Shown here one piece after another: positions 24,554 to 33,817 of a DNA stretch of 64,000 nt (position 1 is the first letter of the stretch; each line of letters starts with the position of its first letter). The translations under genes and the position numbers were made by a program. The notes under the pieces were generated by a model, which had not been told where the DNA came from, did not search any database, and saw nothing but the letters and a program-made list of their open reading frames with translations. Source of the DNA: Litoditis marina (taxonomy: Eukaryota; Nematoda; Chromadorea; Rhabditida; Rhabditidae); NCBI GenBank assembly GCA_964036275.1, contig OZ038438.1, forward strand, positions 1,866,978 through 1,930,977, in the 5' to 3' direction.

Positions 24554-24775
24554 GGCCAATTCCACAAGGAACCCGGAATTTCGTTAACCCTCTTAGTTAA
24601 CCATCAACCGTTAACCGGGTTAACCCTTTTGTTAACCCCTTTGTAACCTTTTTTTACAATGGATTTTGGGGGAAATTTTGGGTTACTTAGTGGTTAACAA
24701 AAGAGTTAACCCGGTTAACGGTTCATGGTTAACTGAGAGGGTTAACGAAATACCGGGTTAAATAAAGAATTCGCC
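24554..24775. repeat. Palindromic MITE rich in GTTAAC motifs, copy 1
   Basis: Ends GGCCAATTCCACAAGGAACC and AAATAAAGAATTCGCC give a GGC(C/G)AATTC terminal match. The interior is built from repeated GGTTAACC-like words, so the whole element folds back. A reverse-oriented copy lies at 28278-28508, and comparing the two sets the borders. No clear target duplication was found. Confidence 0.75.
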
Positions 24776-24867
24776 TATTCGGCCTGTGGTGCTATTGCTC
24801 AAAAATGAAGACTGAAAACGAACGAGGTGCACAATGACGATTTATTCGCTGTCTAAATGAAGACCAG

Positions 24868-25075
24868 GCGCGGTAGCAGTCCCTCAAAAACCACATGAGA
24901 TATCTCGTGAGCAATATCTCACGAAGTTCTCATGAGAGTCTATCGATTGCTATGCTACAACATCGGATGTACACGAGTAGCTCATGAGATGTTCATGGGA
25001 TTCTCATGAGAAAATCATGTTCTCATGAGAAAATCATGTTCTCATGAGATCGGCCCAAAAAACGGGTGGCAATAG
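24868..25075. repeat. TCATGAGA-rich element, degenerate relative of 1648-1826
   Basis: It begins GGCGCGGTAGCAGTCCCTC, carries many CTCATGAGA words, and shares the stretch CTATCGATTGCTATGCTACA in inverted orientation with the element in the nlp-12 intron. The ends are decayed. Confidence 0.6.
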
Positions 25076-25177
25076 CTAGCTATCCAGAGAACATACCGAG
25101 GTCTAATAGAGTTCTGAATAGGAAAACATATTCTTAACTATCACCATCAATATTAGATCATGAAACCAGGGTGAAAC

Positions 25178-25232
25178 ACAGACTAAAAGAGAGAGAGAGA
25201 GAGAGAGGGGGGAAAGGGAGAGAGAAAGACTT
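25178..25232. repeat. GA-rich simple repeat
   Basis: An AGAGAG tract with G runs, directly before the GGTTCGG palindrome. Confidence 0.85.
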
Positions 25233-25239
25233 CCTTCCT

Positions 25240-25580
25240 TCCAACCCCACCATCGTCGCACTGCCTCACCTCTATCGGATTTCTTCCCGAACCGATTCTT
25301 CCCGAACCAAAATCGTACCGATTCTTCCCGAACCAAAATCGTACCGATTCTTCCCGAACCAGTTGGTTCGGTCAAAAGATCGAACCACTCGGGTACAAAC
25401 CGACAGTAAACCGAACCAAACCCTAACAAACGTTACGTAGCGGACCAAATTCAGCATTTATCAGTTGAATTGGTTCGGTTCCATCTTTGTCAGCCTGAAT
25501 TTGGTTCGGATTTGAACGAACCACCTGGTTCGGGAAGAATCGGTTCGATTTTGGATCGGGAAGAGTCGGTTCGGGTGTTC
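25240..25580. repeat. Foldback element built from CCGAACC/GGTTCGG words
   Basis: The left half contains three tandem copies, 26 bp apart (from 25291), of ACCGATTCTTCCCGAACC. The right half contains the inverted form GGTTCGGGAAGAATCGGTTC. The open frames here on both strands only translate these repeats. Exact borders and target duplication were not resolved. Confidence 0.65.
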
Positions 25581-26169
25581 ACTACCAAGTTCACCATCAA
25601 CCTTCCTCTCTTTCTTTCTCGAAACAAAACAAAGAAAACCGAGATAAAAATAAACATAAACAGAATGAAAAATAAAAATAACCGGATAGATCTGTCCAGA
25701 TGAAAGTCATCCAGTTTCGTGACGGAAGGGGCGGGCGACTCTTCTTTTTCATATATCCAGTAAAGAACTCGATCGACCTGAGTGAATTGAAATGAATGAA
25801 CAATACAAAACAACAATACACAAATGAATATTCCTAAATATTACAGGAAGAAAATTGAGCACGACATTATTTCTAGGTGAAATTGCGTTCTAGAAATCAA
25901 TTTTCCAGTTTTAGGTATTTTCATTCTCTGAGATGGACCAGAAAAGTCATATAATGTGTGTTCGTCAACCAAGTCTTCACTTGAAAAGATGGAGAGGCTA
26001 GGCGACTGGGTGAGACATGAACAAGACGAGCTCGTCGCAGCGAGACCAGATCTGCAACATACATCGTTTGTGTTGACAAAATGTGAGGTGGATATCATTA
26101 AAATGAATCTTCGACCAGAAAGTTCTGGCTCTTTTTTGCCGAAATTGAGAGAACCGGTCGATTTCATGA

Positions 26170-26360
26170 TGTTTTTCTCACAGAATGTTGAAAAAAAACG
26201 GGTGTACCGTTGTATGGACGATAACCTTTTGGTTGTCTCTTCCAGGTCACCCGTCCATACAGCTGTACCCGTCCATACAGGCCTACTATAATTTAGCTAA
26301 CTGGGTCACGCGTCCATACCACCATACCCTTCGTCCATACCACCTTACTTTGCTTAAACT
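26170..26360. repeat. GTATGGACG repeat block, left copy
   Basis: It contains repeated CGTCCATAC words and the stretch TTGGTTGTCTCTTCC. An inverted relative lies at about 27600-27790 (GGTATGGACGACTCATAAGAG then ACAACC). The pair brackets the reverse transcriptase remnant. Confidence 0.6.
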
Positions 26361-26624
26361 AACTGGGTTACGCGTCAAATACGTTTAAAGTTCAATTTCA
26401 TACTGTAATTGTGCACGCATATGTGCAAAAGACTTGTTAACCTATACTGTGTGGCAGTGTTAGTGTATTTTAGAGCAAGGATCATTATCAAGCAGTCAAA
26501 ATAACAGAATAGTTCTCGAAATAATAGTTGTTTGGCCTACCAACAAAGTCAGTTGAGAATTGTGGGAATTTGAGATTAAGAGAATGTATGAATGGTCACA
26601 AGACTGGCAGTTACCATTAGCAGT

Positions 26625-27075
26625 AGAAAAAAAACGAAAATGATGCATATTGGTAAAAACAATTCGAAAAGAAAAACTACGTTATTTCTCGCTCTGATGT
26701 TGAGAAAGTCAGTACTATGCGTGATTTAGGATTTATTATTAATGAATCACTAAACTTTGGTGATCATTGTAAGAGAACAAGCAGATTTGCAGAGAGAAGA
26801 ACTTACAATTCATTTAAATCGTTGAAAGTTGAAAAACAAGATGTCCTTGTGAAACTATATGAGACTTATGTTCGTCCTATTGTTGAAAGTGGATGTACTG
26901 TATTTAATTCAGATAAAGGTGCTGTAAAAGCACTTGAATCTGTGCAAAACGACTTCACTAGGAAGTTGTTCATGAGGAAAGGAGGCTACACTTATTGTAA
27001 AGTACCTTCATCTGAAGTGCGAAACAGAATACTTGGTCTGACATCTCTCCTCAGTCGTAGAGATAGATTATAAGT
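26625..27075 (+). pseudogene. Non-LTR retrotransposon reverse transcriptase, C-terminal remnant
   Basis: The open frame 26717-27073 translates to the typical tail of a CR1/Jockey/RTE-type reverse transcriptase: RDLGFIINESLNFGDHC, KLYETYVRPIVESGCTVF, VQNDFTRKLFMRKGGYTYC and ILGLTSLLSRRDRL. Upstream bases from about 26625 still read KMMHIGKNN in another frame, the expected preceding motif, so a frameshift separates them. The catalytic core and endonuclease are missing. It is a 5'-truncated, dead copy. Confidence 0.82.
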
Positions 27076-27599
27076 AGTAAAGGCTATACCTTAAAGGTGG
27101 CTGGGAGAAAAACAATTTCGTGTACCTCAGCTCTCAGAAAAAAATTGAATTAAAGTTACCCCTGTTCTTCAAAGTTCCACACCGAACTTGCATGGGACAG
27201 TCTCAGAGGGTAACTCTTCAAGGCAGACTGAACTCATCCTACCGTCCCCATCCAGCCAAGGAGCACCAGAGGAGACTTCAGCTTTTGTAGATACAATTTA
27301 TCTACCAATTCATCGTGGGGTGGGAATAGAACGTGTGATCCTTTGACTGGTGGGTGGCACCTTAGCCACTACACTGTTTTTAACTAGTTTACTCAACTTT
27401 TCCGTTCTGTCATCTACCTCTCACTAACTACTTACTGCGATAGGTTAAAAGATAATTGTAATGCAGTGGTTGGGTGCCCCAAGGAGGACATGAACAGAAT
27501 ACAGAAAAAATGAGATAAATTTATAAATAAAAGAAACAAACTTATAAAAATGTTAACCATTGTTGCTGAAAGGAATGTAACTGCTGGCAGTTTATCATT

Positions 27600-27790
27600 T
27601 TTGGAAAATGAGGCGGTATGGACGCTCTCTACAGACTGCATTTTGGTGACCTCATTTCGTTTTTCCAAGTGAGGTGGTATGGACGACTCATAAGAGACAA
27701 CCATTTTCATGACCTTTTCACTTTCCCCCGACCCCTTGAGACGACCATCCCGAAAATCGTCCATACAGGCGATCTCCCAAAAAAAACGTA
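27600..27790. repeat. GTATGGACG repeat block, right copy (inverted)
   Basis: It carries GGTATGGACG, AAGAGACAACC and CGTCCATACAGGCG, the reverse complement of words in 26170-26360. Together the blocks may be the eroded arms of one element about 1.6 kb long. Confidence 0.55.
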
Positions 27791-28277
27791 TTGCACCAAC
27801 CAGATACCTTTGGCTGAGAAGATCAGAAAAGAGAAGGCGGAGGCTGCACAATCCACAAAACCCAATCTTTCATCTTCGGTATGACCAACAAAATGAAGCT
27901 GATCGTAGCGATTTATTTAAGATCCCTAAAAAACGAGCAAAAAATAGAATTGATCAGAGCAACATTTTCTTAACAATATAGGCAAGTTTCATCCTATTCT
28001 GAACCCCCTATCATCACACAATTAGTCAAAGCGTCCGGTCGTAGTCACTACAAGCATACACACTCTTCAGCAGACGGACCTCAGAAATATAATTTCGTCA
28101 CATTTTTATTTTCAATGTCGTTTTCGATAGAAACTAAGTGAACTGTCTGAAAATATCCGATTACATAGAAGTATGCCGATCATCGTTCACCGGAGAATTC
28201 TTTATCTAACCAGTTTCTTGGTGACCTAAACATTTTGATAGCCTTCTCTTAGGTTACCCCAGCAAAATGCTGTTCTA

Positions 28278-28508
28278 GGCGAATTCTTCATTTAACCCGG
28301 CATTTTGTTAACCCTAGCAGTTAACCATTAACCGGGTTACTTGGTTAACCCTTTTCTTAAACACTTGTTAACCCCAAATTTTCCCCAAAATACATTGTAA
28401 AAGAAAGTTGCAAAGAGGTTAACGAAAGGGTTAACCAAGTAACTCGGTTAAGGTTACCTGATAGGGTTGACGAAATACCGGGTTCCTTGTGGAATGGGCC
28501 TGTTACCT
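28278..28508. repeat. Palindromic GTTAAC MITE, copy 2 (reverse orientation)
   Basis: It starts GGCGAATTCTTCATTTAACC and ends GGTTCCTTGTGGAATGGGCC. It is the reverse complement of the element at 24554-24775, with scattered substitutions and small indels. Confidence 0.75.
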
Positions 28509-29388
28509 ATTCATCTAACTCAGAATGAAAAACCTGTTACTTATTTGTCTAACTCAAAATTATTCTCTTACCGTTGGTTTAAACGGTGTGGTTTCAGATT
28601 ACTTCCCGGAAAACTGTCAGCCATCTTGAAGAAGTGTTGCCAAAGAGCAGCAAGTCTCTTTATTGTGAATGAAAAACCAGATGAGACCGCAGGTTCCTTC
28701 GGAATTGACCTTTGTTTCTTACGAAATTCGTTTTCATATGCCCTGAATGTCTCGTTCCCTCTTGAAAATGATATTGCAGCCTTTATTTTCGCAGACGCTG
28801 ATGGAAAAACTGGCGATAGTATCTACAGATAGCATTTTTAGGTTTACACTTCGTCGGTTAGGTTTACTGGCCCATCAATTTTGCTTTATTTCCTGGCAAA
28901 CAGTCTTAATCACCGACCTGTAGAAATCACCGACTAATCACTGGTCACCGACTAAATTGTAAATTTTCAAATTTGGGTTTTTCTTGGTTTAAAGCATTGT
29001 ATCTTTGTTTATTTTTGTTATAAACTACTCAGAGGTCACTATCTGATGTTTTGTGAGGTAATTGGAGCATATCTCCCAGAATGACTTTGATTGGAACGTT
29101 TTAACTATTGTTTTGATATTTGAGGCGATTTTTCGAAATCAGAGACAATCATAACACGTTATTACCATTATTTTCTTGCTTTAATAATCTTGTAGTACCT
29201 TCTAAATGATTCGTTGAGCCAAAAAACAATGATTTTCAGTTTACTAGAAATTCAAAATCCGGTATATACTCTTTTACGAGATTCTATGGGCTATACACAA
29301 TAACTCTCCAAAACCGTTCTACTGTTCCTTCTTTCTGTTATTAGTTTTTTTCTTTATACAATTCTATATATGTTCACCAGTTTCTTTA

Positions 29389-29688
29389 GGCCAATTACAC
29401 ATGCAACCGGGTTGCATGCAACCAAAATGCAACCAGGTTGCATGTGTAAAGACAGTTTGGTTGCTTTCCAAATGCAACCGGGTTGCTTCCGGTTGCTTTT
29501 CAAATGCAACCAAAAGCAACCAAATTGCATTAAAAACCGGAAAATGTCCAAAAATTGAGTGTTTGGTTGCATTTGAAAAGCAACCAAAAGCAACCCGGTT
29601 GCATTTGGAAAGCAACCGCATTTTCTTAACACATGCAACCCGGTTGCATTTTGGTTGCATGCAACCTGGTTGCATGTGTAAACCGCCG
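29389..29688. mobile_element. 300-bp MITE with 8-bp target duplication (hAT-like) nested in the foldback arm
   Basis: TTTCTTTA flanks it at 29381-29388 and 29689-29696. The corresponding site in the opposite arm (about 32863-32870, complement TAAAGAAA) holds a single copy and no insert, which proves the borders. The ends are GGCCAATTACACATGCAACC and, read inward from the right, CGGCGGTTTACACATGCAAC. The interior is made of GCAACC/GGTTGC words and is largely self-complementary. Eight-base duplications are typical of hAT elements. Confidence 0.9.
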
Positions 29689-30083
29689 TTTCTTTACACA
29701 CATTTTTGTTATATATCATCTGGAAATTATCCGAATTGGTTCCAGGATGAAATCTCTGATGATTCGCCAAGAAAAATATTATTCGAGGATCTCTAATGGA
29801 AACTAAAACTTCAGGTCGGTTTTCACCATTTGTATATGAGATGTTCGTTAGCTCAGAGAATGATGAAAGAAATGTAACAGTGGGTTCCCATTGTGCTAGT
29901 TGTTCATTTATCTTGAGCTGGATCTAACTCATTTTGTCACTTGGACCACATTTCTCGTTTTCGTGGTTCACAAGAAATCATTCCGATAACTAATTGATTC
30001 TAGCAGTTCAGAGTTGGATATAGTATAGTTAATAACAATAGACGTTTATTACTTCAGTCCACCTAGATCAGTCTCTTTTCTTA

Positions 30084-31020
30084 CATGAGCTGGAGCAATC
30101 TAAACTAGATCTTTTTGTCATTTTTGATAGTCAGTTTGCAGTGAGTTATTTCAAAGCATAGCTAAGCATAGGTAGATATTACTTGATATGAGGTAGCATG
30201 TAATGAAAGGAGTGTACTTCTGTGCTCCATAGTCGTCTAGGGCTGCCTATAACATGAGCTGGAGCAATCTAAACTAGATCTTTTTGTCATTTTGATAGTC
30301 AGTTTGCAGTATTTTATTTCAAAGACTGGCGAACCATAGGTAGTCATAACTTGATATGAGGTAGCATGTAATGAGAGAAGTGCACTATTGTGCTCCATAG
30401 TCGTCTAGGGCTGCCTATAACATGAGCTGGAGCAGTCCAAACTAGATCTTTTTGTCATTTTTGATAGTCAGTTTGCAGTGAGTTATTTCAAAGCATAGCT
30501 AAGCATAGGTAGATATTACTTGATATGAGGTAGCATGTAATGAGAGGAGTGTATTATTGTGCTCCATAGTAGTCTGAGGTTGCCTATAACATGAGCTGGA
30601 GCAGTCGTAACTGTACCTTTTCTTGTCACTTTTATAGTCAGTTTGCAGTAAGTTACTTCATAGACTAGCTAACCATAGGTAGATATAACTTGATATGAGG
30701 TAGCATGTAATGAAAGGAGTGTACTTCTGTGCTCCATAGTCGTCTAGGGCTGCCTATAACATGAGCTGGAGCAATCTAAACTAGATCTTTTTGTCATTTT
30801 GATAGTCAGTTTGCAGTATTTTATTTCAAAGACTGGCGAACCATAGGTAGTCATAACTTGATATGAGGTAGCATGTAATGAGAGAAGTGCACTATTGTGC
30901 TCCATAGTCGTCTAGGGCTGCCTATAACATGAGCTGGAGCAGTCCAAACTTGACTTTTTTTTGTCATTTTGATAGTCAGTTTGCACAAGATTATTTCATA
31001 GATCCGTGAGCCATGGCTGG
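30084..31020. repeat. Tandem repeat, about 169-bp unit, inside the foldback element
   Basis: CATGAGCTGGAGCA recurs at 30084, 30253, 30421, 30590, 30760 and 30928, spacing 168-170 bp. Each unit also contains TTGATATGAGGTAGCATGTA. More diverged copies follow to about 31390. Some non-adjacent units are more alike than neighbours, which suggests block duplication. Confidence 0.88.
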
Positions 31021-31999
31021 ATATGACTTGGTGTCATATAGAATACAATGATAGAAACCTGTTACCCCTTTCCATAACGTGAGCTGCAGTAGTTCTAAGT
31101 GGACCACCTTCTGTCATTTCACTTGAGCTTATTGAGAAAACGTGTCTAAACATAATTCGAATTGGGAATGATGAAAACCTAAAACTCTTTCTTTCCATTC
31201 TCTTTTGTATAACATATGCTGCAGCTGTCCGAGTAGAATAAGTTTTTGCCATTTTTGGTGTCAGCCGGCTTCAGACCATTTCGAGCACTTACAAAGAGTT
31301 GGTGGATATAATTGAAACTAGAGTACTTTTGTTCGATAGGAGAAATACACAGTTCAGTTCTTTCTATAACTTGCGCCGGATCACTCTAGGATTGTCTACC
31401 TCACCTCGGTTTTAACCGCTAGCTCCCTTCTAAAACAGCGGTGGTTCGAGTATGATACAGGGAAATGTCAGGGGTAAAAAGGATGAAGTATATAGTTGTT
31501 CCTTGAATATTTTTATTATTATTTCAGACAGATGGTCGGTGCTCTACTATGGTCCTACTTTTTTTTCGAACAAGAGAAATAGAGAAAAAATGTGTGTTAT
31601 TTGTTCTATCCCAATAAAGAATAAACCTCTTTGGAATTTCATATTTATACAACAGATTCTATGAAACAAACGAACAACTTTTTGATCTTTCACTTTCAAA
31701 TAAACGTTGAATTGGCTGACGACTTCACCGGGTACCAATCAGCAGCCATTCTGAAAAGAAAACAATGATTTTTCATACAGATCTTAGCGCTAGGTTAATA
31801 TTGCTTCATATCACTCGCTTTGATGACAAAAAGTTTAACTTGGGCTGCAGCTTATAGTCTAGAAAATAGAAAAATGACGAAATAAAAGGAAGGTACGCTG
31901 ATCTGTCCTGTATACGGCATATTAAATCAGTTGTATGTCCACTATACACCCTTCGACAGTTTTTGATATGATGTGAAGCCAGCTGACAGACAACGATAA

Positions 32000-32470
32000 A
32001 ATGGAGTGCTGCAGCTCAACATCTACTATGGAGCACAATAGCACACTCCTATTATTACATGCTACCTCATATCAAGTAATATCTACCTATGCTTAGCTAT
32101 TCTTTGAAATAACTCACTGCAAACTGACTATCAAAAATGACAAAAATGCAAAGTTTGTATTGCTCCAGCTCATGTTCTAGGCAACCTCAGACTACTATGG
32201 AGCACAATAGTACACTCCTCTCATTACATGCTACCTCATATCAAGTAATATCTACCTATGCTTAGCTATTCTTTGAAATAACTCACTGCAAACTGACTAT
32301 TAAAAATGACAAAAAGGTAAAGTTTGTATTGCTCCAGCTCATGTTCTAGGCAACCTCAGACTACTATGAAGCACAGAAGTACACTCCTCTCATTACATGC
32401 TACCTCATATCAAGTAATATCTACCTATGCTTAGCTAGTCTATGAAGTAACTGCAAACTGACTATCAAAA
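32000..32470. repeat. Inverted copy of the 169-bp tandem repeat
   Basis: Two to three units in reverse orientation (TGCTCCAGCTCATG at about 32162 and 32331; TACATGCTACCTCATATCAA) adjoin the right arm of the foldback element. They mirror the array at 30084-31020 but with fewer units. Confidence 0.85.
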
Positions 32471-33645
32471 ATGATGTAAGAAAAGAGACTGATCTAGGTG
32501 GACTGAAGTAATAAACGTCTATTGTTATTAACTATGCTATATCCAACTCTGAACTGCTAGAATCAATTAGTTATCGGAATGATTTCTTGTGAACCACGAA
32601 AACGAGAAATGTGGTCCAAGTGACAAAATGAGTTAGATCCAGCTCAAGATAAATGAACAACTAGCACAATGGGAACCCACTGTTACATTTCTTTCATCAT
32701 TCTCTGAGCTAACAAACATCTCATATACAAATGGTGAAAACCGACCTGAAGTTTTAGTTTCCATTAGAGATCCTCGAATAATATTTTTCTTGGCGAATCA
32801 TCAGAGATTTCATCCAGGAACCAATTCGGATAATTTCCAGATGATATATAACAAAAATGTGTGTAAAGAAACTGGTGAACATATATAGAATTGTATAAAG
32901 AAAAAAACTAATAACAGAAAGAAGGAACAGTAGAACGGTTTTGGAGAGTTATTGTGTATAGCCCATAGAATCTCGTAAAAGAGTATATACCGGATTTTGC
33001 AATTTCTAGTAAACTGAAAATCATTGTTTTTTGGCTCAACGAATCATTTAGAAGGTACTACAAGATTATTAAAGCAAGAAAATAATGGTAATAACGTGTT
33101 ATGATTGTCTCTGAATTCGAAAAATCGCCTCAAATATCAAAACAATAGTTAAAACGTTCCAATCAAAGTCATTCTGGGAGATATGCTCCAATTACCTCAC
33201 AAAACATCAGATAGTGACCTCTGAGTAGTTTATAACAAAAATAAACAAAGATACAATGCTTTAAACCAAGAAAAACCTAATTTTGAAAATTTACAATTTA
33301 GTCGGTGACCAGTGATTAGTCGGTGATTTCTACAGGTCGGTGATTTAGACTGTTTGCCTTATTTCCTCCCGTTTTCGCAGTCAACGTCCCGCGCTCCCTT
33401 CGTATACATTCGTCATTTGCAGTGTCGTTGGATGGCGGATTTAAAGAAAAATTATTTCACAGTTTTATTTCCAATTTCAATTTAATTCATTTTGTGTTAT
33501 AAGTAATGGTTGTTTCAAGTTGCGGTAGTCGAGAAATTCACAATATCATTTCTCACAGGTAGACTGAGAAGTTTGTATCGTGAAACCACGTTTTTACTCG
33601 AACTTGAGTGAGTGAGTTCTATACTTTTGTTAATATATATGAATA

Positions 33646-33735
33646 CTTTATTCCCGTGGAAAATTGAGAGGTAAAAATTGAGAGGAAAAAAGGAAACAGC
33701 AAAATATGAAGACACAACAAGAAAAAACATCGTAA
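33646..33735. repeat. 90-bp dispersed sequence upstream of emr-1
   Basis: ACTTTATTCCCGTGGAAAA through GAAACAGCAAAATATGAAG and ACACAACAAGAAAAAACAT resembles 53602-53688 upstream of chaf-2 (ACTTTATTCCGTAGAAAA; GAACAGCAAAAATGAAAACA; CAACAAGAAGAAACA). It is either an old repeat or a shared promoter-proximal element. Confidence 0.5.
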
Positions 33736-33817
33736 TTATGTAATCATTGTAATTATGTGCAAAGTTACCTTTTTGTCTTCAGGTGGCTCAGCAGATTTCT
33801 TTACATTTGTCTCAAAC

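Larger units (their letters stand above)
28895..33358. mobile_element. 4.46 kb foldback transposon with 885-bp inverted arms and 9-bp target duplication (MULE-like)
   Basis: The left end is GGCAAACAGTCTTAATCACC and the right end is the inverted GGTGATTTAGACTGTTTGCC. TTATTTCCT is duplicated immediately outside both ends (28886-28894 and 33359-33367). The left arm runs to about 30086 and the right arm back to about 32474. After removing the 308 bp added by a nested MITE and its duplication, both arms are about 885 bp and nearly identical where compared. Long inverted repeats with a 9-bp duplication fit Mutator-like elements; classification is inferred from structure alone. The interior holds about 169-bp tandem repeats facing inward from both arms and a short unique centre (about 31400-31980). 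No transposase frame is present, so the copy is non-autonomous. Confidence 0.88.
22326..33817. other. 11.5 kb repeat-rich gap between tub-2 and emr-1
   Basis: No intact gene is recognised. Specific repeats are listed separately: CT tract, 41-bp minisatellite, tandem hairpins, two GTTAAC MITEs, a GGTTCGG palindrome, a reverse transcriptase remnant, GTATGGACG inverted segments and the foldback element at 28895-33358. Open frames at 22901-23311 and 25956-26291 were examined; neither resembles a known family. The second has a moderately protein-like stretch (about 25990-26170) and could be a decayed gene fragment. Confidence 0.6.

Noticed and set aside
25103..25457. Open frames with repeated GRIGTILVREESVR
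   Set aside because: These are the 26-bp tandem repeat in the GGTTCGG foldback, not a protein.
28467..28832. 121-residue open frame beside the GTTAAC MITE
   Set aside because: Its first codons are inside the MITE end and the rest shows no motif or splice support.
29354..29796. Overlapping open frames of 103-138 residues on both strands
   Set aside because: They translate the GCAACC/GGTTGC palindromic MITE (repeated MQPGCMQPKCN) and the transposon arm; frames on both strands come from self-complementarity.
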